Source: Gammaproteobacteria bacterium (GTDB taxonomy: Bacteria > Pseudomonadota > Gammaproteobacteria > Diplorickettsiales > Diplorickettsiaceae). Taken from it: 5,031 nucleotides of DNA. The stretch covers positions 1 to 5,031 of the forward strand of contig JABDBU010000044.1 of the NCBI GenBank assembly GCA_013288455.1, given 5' to 3'. The notes under the pieces are model-generated. The model was not told the DNA's origin and ran no database searches. It worked only from the letters and a program-made list of their open reading frames with translations. Both the position numbers and the translations under genes were made by a program. Each line of letters begins with the position of its first letter. Within the stretch, counting starts at the first letter, position 1. This document shows, piece after piece, positions 1 to 4,088 of the stretch.

Positions 1-211
1 AGCGGTAAAACCAATACCCAAGAAGAAGAACATACGTTTATAGTATGCTCAATAACTCGTCGATCACTATAGGTTTTCAAATGTCTATAGTGATCGATTA
101 TAAAATGACTTGTATCTCAAGAATGCAAATTTTGAGTATATTATTGTCCCAACTAATGCTTTTATCTTCTTTCAGTGCGTGTCCCTGACCGCAAACACAC
201 AATGGAGGGTC
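1..211. other. Left-edge region without a clear gene
   Basis: No convincing complete gene lies here. Two short open stretches touch the left edge and cannot be told apart. On the plus strand a frame ends at TAG 41-43 after a basic tail (PIPKKKNIRL), which could be the end of a gene entering from the left. On the minus strand an ATG at 33 opens into a hydrophobic start (MFFFLGIGFTA), which could be the beginning of an exported protein leaving to the left, though it has no visible ribosome site. The rest holds the inverted repeat at 60-97 and AT-rich DNA after the end of the 124-residue gene. I see no T-rich terminator for that gene; a weak GTGTGT/ACGCAC pairing near 175-205 has no T run. Confidence 0.3.
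60..97. repeat. Perfect 13-bp inverted repeat, 12-base loop
   Basis: Bases 60-72 (TCGATCACTATAG) and 85-97 (CTATAGTGATCGA) are exact reverse complements, separated by 12 bases. As RNA this would be a strong stem. It is not followed by a run of T on either strand, so it is not a textbook intrinsic terminator. It could still end a plus-strand gene entering from the left (possible stop at 41-43), or serve as a protein-binding or recombination site. The structure is certain; the role is unknown. Confidence 0.7.
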
Positions 212-586
212 TTAAATCTCTTTGAATTTGCACTTATCACAGCACTTGCATGGCTCCAAAACCGCTTCTTTCATGCCATGTGTTACTGGTAAAGCTCCAG
301 CTCCATAGACGATCCGTTCATCGAACATCTCTTCCAGGGCTCGAGCCCAGTCTTCAACAAGAGCGCCATCCCAATCTATTTCATCATAGAACCATTTTAA
401 AGGGAGATCTTTATTGAGATAATGCCACCGTAAGAGTACTAATTGAAGGGCACGAAACGCTTCGGCCCCAGTCATTACTTTTTTTAGATAATCAGAGCTC
501 GTTACACCCGGATTTAAGAAATGATCTCTTCTCGCTTCGTTTTCAGGAGCAAGACGAGCTTCAATCGTTTTTTTATCTATCCCCAT
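212..586 (-). CDS. Hypothetical 124-residue protein with C-terminal cysteine cluster
   Basis: I do not recognise the family. The ATG at 586 follows AGGAAGG in a suitable position, and a candidate extended -10 lies about 30 bases upstream. There is no signal peptide or membrane segment, so it is probably cytoplasmic. The middle (about residues 40-90) is rich in Trp, Leu and acidic residues (RWHYLNKDLPLKWFYDEIDWDG) and looks like packed amphipathic helices. The last 12 residues hold four cysteines (C113, C115, C116, C119, in PCKCCDKCK), a spacing that could bind a metal or take part in thiol chemistry, but there is no second cysteine pair to complete a classical zinc ribbon. The nearest gene is the divergent antitoxin-like gene to the right. 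The reading frame and ribosome site make a real gene likely; any function is open. Confidence 0.75.
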   Translation of the reverse strand: MGIDKKTIEARLAPENEARRDHFLNPGVTSSDYLKKVMTGAEAFRALQLVLLRWHYLNKDLPLKWFYDEIDWDGALVEDWARALEEMFDERIVYGAGALPVTHGMKEAVLEPCKCCDKCKFKEI

Positions 587-612
587 ACCTTCCTGCTATT
601 CGTATTATTGCC

Positions 613-621
613 ATTGTAACA
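613..621 (-). promoter_or_regulatory. Candidate extended -10 promoter for the 124-residue gene
   Basis: Reading leftward, TGT followed by TACAAT (five of six matches to TATAAT, with the TG of an extended -10 element) occupies these bases, 27 bases before the ATG at 586. No good -35 box is seen at 16-18 bases, which extended -10 promoters can tolerate. Confidence 0.4.
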
Positions 622-634
622 TATTTTTTAAAGT

Positions 635-748
635 TTAAAGATCGTCTTCCTTTCGGAAGAACTTTTCTTTCAGTATCTTTGCTTCTCTTTTTTCTTTCTT
701 TTTTATCTCCTGCATAATGATATGGTCTTCCATGTTTTTCTTCTTCAT
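635..748 (-). CDS. Possible 37-residue charged micro-protein
   Basis: A minus-strand frame runs from ATG at 748 to TAA at 635-637. It would encode a very charged, helix-prone peptide (starts MKKKNMEDHIIMQEI, then lysine- and glutamate-rich, ending FFRKEDDL). It has the same orientation as the 124-residue gene 48 bases downstream. Against it: no ribosome site precedes the first ATG, the DNA is a simple purine-rich tract (pyrimidine-rich on the plus strand) in which open frames arise by chance, and it lies in the leader of the divergent antitoxin-like gene. An inner start at the sixth codon has a purine-rich upstream stretch but no proper Shine-Dalgarno. Listed as a possibility only. Confidence 0.25.
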   Translation of the reverse strand: MKKKNMEDHIIMQEIKKKEKREAKILKEKFFRKEDDL

Positions 749-766
749 TTTGACGACATAGTCAAA
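749..766. promoter_or_regulatory. Inverted repeat next to the ribosome site of the RHH gene, possible operator
   Basis: TTTGAC and GTCAAA form perfect 6-bp arms around six bases (GACATA). The right arm runs into the AAAGGA ribosome site of the ribbon-helix-helix gene starting at 775. Antitoxins of this fold usually repress their own promoter by binding small palindromes, so an autoregulatory operator is a natural reading. Alternatively the arms could pair in the mRNA and mask the ribosome site. The symmetry is seen directly; the role is inferred. A CATAAT box at 713-718 could be the -10 of this gene, but its -35 is poor. Confidence 0.4.
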
Positions 767-774
767 GGATTACC

Positions 775-1038
775 ATGGCCCAAAAAACCAATGTACGGAT
801 TACCTTCGATATACCGACAAACTATCATAAGCAGCTCACAATGCTGGCTGACCAGTACGACAAAAATATGCAAGAGATGTTTGTTGAACTATTCGAACGC
901 GGTTTAGAAACTTATCCATGCCCTCTCGACCACACGCCTAATGCAGTCACTCAAAAAGCTCTTGCAAATATTGAAGCCGGAAAAAGGTTGGGAAAAGTAG
1001 CAACTATCGATGAGCTGTTTAAAAAATTAAGGAAGTAG
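775..1038 (+). CDS. Ribbon-helix-helix protein, RelB-like antitoxin without an adjacent toxin
   Basis: This 87-residue protein has the layout of a small type II antitoxin. Residues 5-12 (TNVRITFD) form the expected DNA-binding beta strand, and residues 14-28 and 30-45 match the two helices of a ribbon-helix-helix fold. The tail (about 57-87, with NIEAGKRLGKVATIDELFKK) resembles the RelB/DinJ-type segment that wraps the toxin: an Asn/Thr-initiated helix, a Gly-Lys turn, then a 'DELF..L' helix. The ATG at 775 has AAAGGA six bases upstream. Such genes normally sit directly before a RelE/ParE-type toxin gene, but here only about 20 bases follow the stop before the duplicated segment at 1059. The toxin may have been lost in that rearrangement, or the protein may be a stand-alone regulator. 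The fold is fairly sure; the antitoxin role is an inference. Confidence 0.75.
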   Translation: MAQKTNVRITFDIPTNYHKQLTMLADQYDKNMQEMFVELFERGLETYPCPLDHTPNAVTQKALANIEAGKRLGKVATIDELFKKLRK

Positions 1039-1060
1039 CGTTCGGTTGATTGGATAGGAC

Positions 1061-1089
1061 AAAAAAAGGCCGGAAATTAATCCGACCTT
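1061..1089 (-). terminator. Intrinsic terminator serving the 277-residue gene
   Basis: Read leftward, AAGGTCGGA and TCCGGCCTT form a 9-bp stem with one G-U pair and a six-base loop, ending in a run of seven T. It is the left-repeat version of the terminator at 2449-2476. The 277-residue gene has no other terminator visible, so its transcript would run through the dead fragment for about 150 bases and end here. Confidence 0.75.
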
Positions 1090-1115
1090 CTCAGTATACT
1101 CTTGAAATTAGATTA

Positions 1116-1241
1116 TTATTGCTGCTCTTGAACTAGTATATCAATACCGTCTTTCGTCATATATAGTTTAGGCTCTCCACGCTTATCAAGGAACAACTTA
1201 TATGGTATCTCTTTTAAGTTGTGCTTTGCTGCAACTATTTT
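1116..1241 (-). pseudogene. Truncated 3' fragment of a 161-residue secreted-protein gene
   Basis: These bases encode the last 41 residues of the protein made intact by 2503-2988, from KIVAAKHNLK to the end VQEQQ and the TAA at 1116-1118. There are one amino-acid change (Asn140 to Lys) and one silent change (a Gln codon). Everything before residue 121 is missing: at 1242 the sequence switches to the end of the 277-residue gene, in a different frame. No start codon with a ribosome site exists, so it is a remnant, now part of the 3' untranslated region of the neighbour. The low divergence indicates a recent duplication. Confidence 0.85.
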
Positions 1242-2074
1242 TAGTAGTTATTTGTCATAGAATGATATTTTTTATACCAAGGGTAGACACGTCTTTCATC
1301 AGTACGTGCTTCTTGAAGGGGATTATTGAACTCCCGGCCTTCATTTTTTATCGCCCGATAGTTAAATTTATTCATAGAATAATCAACCCACGCTTTCGAT
1401 GCATCACTCTGTGCGTTCATAGCATCTACTCGACGCTTTTCCAACGTTTCAAGAGCCGCTTGATATTCACGCTCACGTTTTCGATACTGGTCTGAATACC
1501 ATTTTAGATTTCCATCAGCATCCGCCGAATTATGTCTTGGCCAAACTTCTGACCAAGCCTTATGCTTCGCTTCTAACGCATTGTACATGGCGTTAATGGC
1601 CTTGTTATGCGCTGCATATGCCTTTTCTTTCGCTTTCTCGGCCGCGTTATATGCCCGCTGAACGTTCTTATAATCTTCAAGCACCTTAGCTTCAGTCGCT
1701 TTACGAGCCTGCTGTCCGTACTCATAATCTTTGCGTGCCTCAGCTTCATACGCCTTTATTAGGTCACCCCCCCGTGGCTGAGTAGTACTTGGTACTACTA
1801 TAGGAGCGGCACTATAAGCCTTTTCATATTCAGAGACGCGCGCCCTTGGCTGTGCTGGTGACTGGAAGCCTAACGCACTCTTAATCCTATTGTAGAAACC
1901 AGTAGCTCGTCCTTCCGTATTTTTACCATATGCACGCTCATACTCAAGAGCTCGTTGTGACGGTTGTTTCCATACTCGCGGCTGATTAACATCATACCCC
2001 GTGAAATATTCTGATGCGTATAAAACGCTGCATCCTGCGACCGTAAGGCCACCCAAAACTCGCATAATCTTCAT
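1241..2074 (-). CDS. Putative lipoprotein, 277 residues, coiled-coil rich with QPR/EYEKAY repeats
   Basis: The start is the ATG at 2074, preceded by GGGGGT at good spacing; a TTG four codons earlier lies on the ribosome site itself and is rejected. The N-terminus (MKIMRVLGGLTVAGC) is a short signal with a lipobox, V12-A13-G14 before Cys15, suggesting a lipid-anchored envelope protein. Cleavage by signal peptidase I after LYA is the alternative. Residues 31 to about 120 hold three imperfect units, each beginning QPR and continuing to EYERAY (44-49), EYEKAY (82-87) or a degenerate KAYEAEARKDYEY. From about 102 to 230 the protein is Ala/Lys/Glu/Tyr-rich and probably one long coiled coil. I do not recognise a family; a structural or surface role is a guess. 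It has its own strong promoter. The stop codon falls on the border of the left direct repeat, so the natural C-terminus may have been altered. Confidence 0.85.
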   Translation of the reverse strand: MKIMRVLGGLTVAGCSVLYASEYFTGYDVNQPRVWKQPSQRALEYERAYGKNTEGRATGFYNRIKSALGFQSPAQPRARVSEYEKAYSAAPIVVPSTTQPRGGDLIKAYEAEARKDYEYGQQARKATEAKVLEDYKNVQRAYNAAEKAKEKAYAAHNKAINAMYNALEAKHKAWSEVWPRHNSADADGNLKWYSDQYRKREREYQAALETLEKRRVDAMNAQSDASKAWVDYSMNKFNYRAIKNEGREFNNPLQEARTDERRVYPWYKKYHSMTNNY

Positions 2075-2111
2075 TAAAACCCCCAAGATATCGCCATTTA
2101 GACCTCTCTCA

Positions 2112-2140
2112 ATTATAACACTACCATGTAAACATTTCAG
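2112..2140 (-). promoter_or_regulatory. Strong sigma70-type promoter of the 277-residue gene
   Basis: Read leftward, CTGAAA (four of six -35 matches, 2135-2140), a 17-base spacer and a perfect TATAAT (2112-2117), which is also preceded by TG at the extended -10 position. Transcription would start near 2105, leaving about 30 bases before the ATG at 2074. Confidence 0.75.
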
Positions 2141-2212
2141 TTTGCAACAATTTTTAGGTAGAGGGTATTAATTCGACCGTAGATATATCGATTTGATCGA
2201 TCTTTCGGTAGG

Positions 2213-2443
2213 ATGGCTGGCCCACAGGGTCAACCAAGACCTACTCATAAAAAAATTGGTGTTTGGGAGCACATTCGGGACACTTTTCGTTTGGGTCAGG
2301 CAGAGTTTGGCTTTAGTTTAACGCATATCAAGACGGTGTATTCGGTGTTGAAATGGCCACATAAGGTAATATCACCCTCAAGCTCTTTGACCAATTCAAA
2401 GATGCGGCGGCCACTGAATACTCCTAAAAAATATAATAGATGA
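2213..2443 (+). pseudogene. ORF relic carrying copy 1 of a coding repeat
   Basis: A 76-codon plus-strand frame begins at ATG 2213 and ends at TGA 2441-2443. Its central 31 codons (2270-2362, from HIRDTFRLGQ to SVLKWPH) are shared with 3889-3981, and all three base differences between the copies are silent in this frame, so the frame was once under selection. The flanks are less protein-like. The ribosome site is poor (an AGG touching the ATG), and after WPH the frame turns Ser/Pro/Lys-rich, whereas another frame reads NITLKLFDQFKDAAATEYS then stop, a more natural C-terminus. One lost base near 2365 would explain this. I do not recognise the parent protein; a transposase-like or other mobile-element gene is possible but unproven. 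Confidence 0.45.
2269..2362. repeat. 94-bp dispersed coding repeat, copy 1
   Basis: Matches 3888-3981 at 91 of 94 bases in the same orientation, with sharp edges: GCACATTCGG on the left and GGCCACAT on the right. The differences are at third positions of Gln (CAG/CAA), Ile (ATC/ATT) and Ser (TCG/TCA) codons. The copies are 1,619 bases apart and their flanks are unrelated. Confidence 0.9.
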
Positions 2444-2446
2444 GCA

Positions 2447-2629
2447 ACAAAAAAGGTCGGAGATTAATCCGACCTTCTCAGTATACTCTTGAAATTAGAT
2501 TATTATTGCTGCTCCTGAACTAGTATATCAATACCGTCTTTCGTCATATATAGTTTAGGCTCTCCACGGTTATCAAGGAACAACTTATATGGTATCTCTT
2601 TTAAGTTGTGCTTTGCTGCAACTATTTTT
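2447..2629. repeat. Right copy of the ~183-bp direct repeat
   Basis: This is the counterpart of 1059-1242. It lies inside an intact locus: it spans codons 121-161 and the terminator of the 161-residue gene. This copy is therefore probably the source and the left one the derived copy. Recombination between the two would remove about 1.39 kb, including the whole 277-residue gene. Confidence 0.9.
2449..2476 (-). terminator. Intrinsic terminator of the 161-residue gene
   Basis: Read leftward, AAGGTCGGA pairs perfectly over 9 bp with TCCGACCTT across a six-base loop and ends in six T. The stem begins 26 bases after the stop codon of the gene at 2503-2988. It has no comparable T run on the plus strand, so it works in the minus direction. 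Confidence 0.85.
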
Positions 2630-2988
2630 CTCGCTGTGTTTGCTGCATCGTAGTCATTAATACCAAAAGCGCTAAACGGTGTGCCAACTTCTAACAATTC
2701 GTCTTTTTTTAGCACAGTTTCTGGAGATAAGTAACGATAGGTAGTGTGAATGCCTCGGATCAAATCACTACATTCATCAATAGTAGCTTTAGAAGTAAAC
2801 CATGAAGAAAGATTCAAGCCTCTACAATTTTTATAAAATCGTTCGTGCAAGCTACCAAAAAGATATGCCGTTTCTATCACGGCTTTAGGCTCAATAGACA
2901 ATATAGTTGATTCTTTATCTTCACCTGCCACACATGTGCCAGCCACCAATGCTCCCATGCTGAAAGCTACAATTAAACGTATGCTCAT
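2503..2988 (-). CDS. Hypothetical exported protein, 161 residues
   Basis: The ATG at 2988 follows AGGGG at good spacing. Residues 1-21 are a clear signal peptide (Arg4, hydrophobic core LIVAFSMGALVAG, likely cut after CVA before GEDKES), so the product is probably periplasmic or secreted. The mature part is mixed helix and strand without membrane segments. Two cysteines (C55 in KNCRGLN and C73 in DECSDL) are well placed for a disulfide. A segment around GLNLSSWF (58-64) resembles GLNFSYWY in the 174-residue exported protein at 4089-4613, so the two may be distant relatives. Its 3' end and terminator are duplicated at 1059-1242. It has its own candidate promoter and terminator, so it is a single-gene unit. 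The family is not recognised. Confidence 0.85.
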   Translation of the reverse strand: MSIRLIVAFSMGALVAGTCVAGEDKESTILSIEPKAVIETAYLFGSLHERFYKNCRGLNLSSWFTSKATIDECSDLIRGIHTTYRYLSPETVLKKDELLEVGTPFSAFGINDYDAANTARKIVAAKHNLKEIPYKLFLDNRGEPKLYMTKDGIDILVQEQQ

Positions 2989-3019
2989 AAAACCCCTGTA
3001 TTGTTATGGATCACTAAGA

Positions 3020-3049
3020 TTAATATCCAGCTTGACATCTTTAGCGCAA
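3020..3049 (-). promoter_or_regulatory. Candidate promoter of the 161-residue gene
   Basis: Read leftward, TTGCGC (3044-3049, four of six), an 18-base spacer and TATTAA (3020-3025, four of six), about 30 bases before the ATG at 2988. Plausible in position but of moderate quality. Confidence 0.4.
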
Positions 3050-3135
3050 ACGTCAAATAGAATCAAGCGCGTTTCCTGCCAAAAACTCTATTTAAATCGA
3101 TCAGACAACACATTTGGCATTGCACAGATAGCATG

Positions 3136-3690
3136 CTAAGACCAGGGAGTCTTGCGACCATAAGTCGCGGCGGACCTTGAGAATTCTTCATACGAATTAA
3201 ACTGCCCAAAATACTTCTTTAGTTCTGCGTCTAAAGCTTCATCTGACTTAATTGGCGTCTCTTTTGTAGGGATCTGATCTCCTTCTATAAATTTTCTCAA
3301 TATATTTACGTCCCTTATTGCACTAGTACCCGCAAAAATCATGTGGATGGTATCTGTTCCTTGATTTGATTTATAAGATACAAACAACATTTTCTTACGC
3401 GGCAAGCTTACCAGCACATCAGAATTTAATCGCGCAATCTTGCCAACTTCACACACCTTTTCTCCATTTAAAGCGTAGGTCATAACCTTGCCGAATGGGT
3501 GACATTCATTTTGATTATATCGTGCAATAAAGGTTGAAATAGTTTCTAATTCATCATTAAGTGGAACCTTGATTAACTCATTATCAACACTCATAACTAA
3601 TCGAAGCTCAATATTATTTTTTTTGTCGTTATCCATTGCAACAAGAAAAACAGATGCACATACTAAAAACAATGAATTGTAGTATCGCAT
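3136..3690 (-). CDS. Hypothetical exported protein, 184 residues, possible beta-grasp domain
   Basis: The start is the ATG at 3690, preceded by AAAGGAAG. An upstream in-frame ATG at 3732 has no ribosome site and lies only about 5 bases from the predicted transcription start, so it is rejected. Residues 1-18 (MRYYNSLFLVCASVFLVA) look like a signal peptide. Residues 27-97 follow a ubiquitin-like order: strand IELRLVMSV, strand ELIKVPLND, helix LETISTFIARYNQ, strand KVMTYALNGEKV, then DVLVSL. This is a pattern match only; the C-terminus lacks a diglycine (it ends TPWS), so a ubiquitin-like modifier is unlikely. Residues about 150-175 are probably helical. Two cysteines (C63, C80) remain after signal removal. 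It is transcribed alone from a strong promoter. No clear intrinsic terminator is seen downstream; a TGCCAAA/TTTGGCA pairing near 3077-3118 has a 30-base loop. Confidence 0.82.
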   Translation of the reverse strand: MRYYNSLFLVCASVFLVAMDNDKKNNIELRLVMSVDNELIKVPLNDELETISTFIARYNQNECHPFGKVMTYALNGEKVCEVGKIARLNSDVLVSLPRKKMLFVSYKSNQGTDTIHMIFAGTSAIRDVNILRKFIEGDQIPTKETPIKSDEALDAELKKYFGQFNSYEEFSRSAATYGRKTPWS

Positions 3691-3717
3691 AACTTCCTTT
3701 AACCTAACTATTAGATA

Positions 3718-3745
3718 TTGACAGCATTTCATTTTACTACAAAAT
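3718..3745 (+). promoter_or_regulatory. Candidate divergent plus-strand promoter
   Basis: A perfect TTGACA (3718-3723), a 16-base spacer and CAAAAT (3740-3745, four of six). It overlaps the -10 of the minus-strand promoter of the 184-residue gene and would drive the short signal-peptide stub at 3799. The -10 is weak, so this may be chance. Confidence 0.3.
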
Positions 3746-3771
3746 TATAACTCTCTACTTAATATAGTCAA
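3744..3771 (-). promoter_or_regulatory. Strong sigma70-type promoter of the 184-residue gene
   Basis: Read leftward, TTGACT (3766-3771, five of six), a 16-base spacer and a perfect TATAAT (3744-3749). Transcription would start near 3737, giving a leader of about 47 bases before the ATG at 3690. This supports the choice of that start over 3732. Confidence 0.75.
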
Positions 3772-3798
3772 CGAAGAGCTGTGTCATTACCGAGCATT

Positions 3799-3840
3799 AT
3801 GATGAAGCGTTTTTATATCTCTCTTGTTATTCTCCTTTAG
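3799..3840 (+). pseudogene. Possible truncated signal-peptide stub
   Basis: Thirteen codons, MMKRFYISLVILL then TAG, read like the beginning of an exported protein (two positive residues followed by a hydrophobic core) but stop before any cleavage site. A second stop, TAA, follows at once, and then the DNA runs into the repeat relic in the same frame. There is no strong ribosome site. The simplest reading is a secreted-protein gene cut off when the downstream segment arrived. With only 13 codons, chance is a real alternative. Confidence 0.25.
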
Positions 3841-3843
3841 TAA

Positions 3844-3996
3844 TGGCGTAAGGCCAGACGAAGCTGCGTAGCAGCGAAGACTGGGCGGCACATTCGGGAC
3901 ACTTTTCGTTTGGGTCAAGCAGAGTTTGGCTTTAGTTTAACGCATATTAAGACGGTGTATTCAGTGTTGAAATGGCCACATCCAACTCAAGTTTAA
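3844..3996 (+). pseudogene. ORF relic carrying copy 2 of the coding repeat
   Basis: An open frame without a start codon runs from just after tandem stops (TAG TAA, 3838-3843) to TAA at 3994-3996. It reads WRKARRSCVAAKTGR, then the shared 31 residues (HIRDTFRLGQ to SVLKWPH), then PTQV and stop. The part before the repeat contains a small GCTGC/GCAGC hairpin. With no start codon and only a four-residue tail after the repeat it cannot be a functional gene as it stands, but the silent-only differences from copy 1 show that this frame is the real one. The parent family is not recognised. Confidence 0.5.
3888..3981. repeat. 94-bp dispersed coding repeat, copy 2
   Basis: Partner of 2269-2362 (91 of 94 bases identical). 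Both copies stop matching right after the His codon of WPH, a shared edge that suggests either a defined unit boundary or independent truncation at the same point. No short target duplications or inverted ends are visible around it. Confidence 0.9.
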
Positions 3997-4088
3997 AATT
4001 GCATTAGGTTCAAAGACTATACAATACAAACAATAATCACAGCCCATAGAGTAAAAGCCTTAATCGTGCAACAGCTCACTGACATTGC
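3997..4088. other. Non-coding stretch, nothing recognised
   Basis: This is the remainder of the roughly 350-base gap between the promoter of the 184-residue gene and the 174-residue gene. It is AT-rich, with no open frame of note, no T-tailed hairpin for the 174-residue gene and no repeat of the two families described here. Confidence 0.5.

Larger units (their letters stand above)
1059..1242. repeat. Left copy of a ~183-bp direct repeat
   Basis: This segment matches 2447-2629 in the same orientation with four substitutions (at 1070, 1075, 1128 and 1192) and a one-base difference in an A run, about 97% identity. Its left edge is about 20 bases after the antitoxin-like gene, and its right edge is exact at 1242, inside the stop codon of the 277-residue gene. 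It contains a dead 3' gene fragment and a terminator. Together with the right copy it brackets about 1.2 kb. Confidence 0.9.

Noticed and set aside
110..292. Plus-strand open frame of 60 codons
   Set aside because: It overlaps the end of the better supported minus-strand 124-residue gene, begins at a non-ATG codon and has no ribosome site.
645..660. Perfect 6-bp hairpin TCTTCC/GGAAGA followed by a T-rich stretch, or a GAAA-loop hairpin on the minus strand
   Set aside because: It resembles a terminator, but no plus-strand gene ends before it, the T run is interrupted, and it falls within the possible micro-ORF. Too weak to call.
1202..1495. Plus-strand hydrophobic open frame of 97 codons
   Set aside because: It is antisense to the end of the lipoprotein gene and crosses the repeat junction; it has no ribosome site.
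1870..2052. Minus-strand open frame of 60 codons
   Set aside because: It lies entirely within the 277-residue gene in another frame and has no independent signals.
2187..2201. Two ATCGAT boxes separated by three bases, possible operator
   Set aside because: They are self-complementary six-base words in AT-rich DNA, not positioned against a credible promoter.
3129..3138. 10-bp palindrome TAGCATGCTA over the stop codon of the 184-residue gene
   Set aside because: Short palindromes of this size occur by chance, and the fragment overlaps a coding end with no other signal.
2936..3139. Plus-strand open frame of 67 codons
   Set aside because: It is antisense to the signal-peptide end of the 161-residue gene and then spans that gene's promoter region; no ribosome site.
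2269..3981. The 94-bp repeats as a CRISPR array or complete insertion sequence
   Set aside because: There are only two copies 1.6 kb apart, with no regular spacers, no terminal inverted repeats, no target duplications and no full transposase frame.
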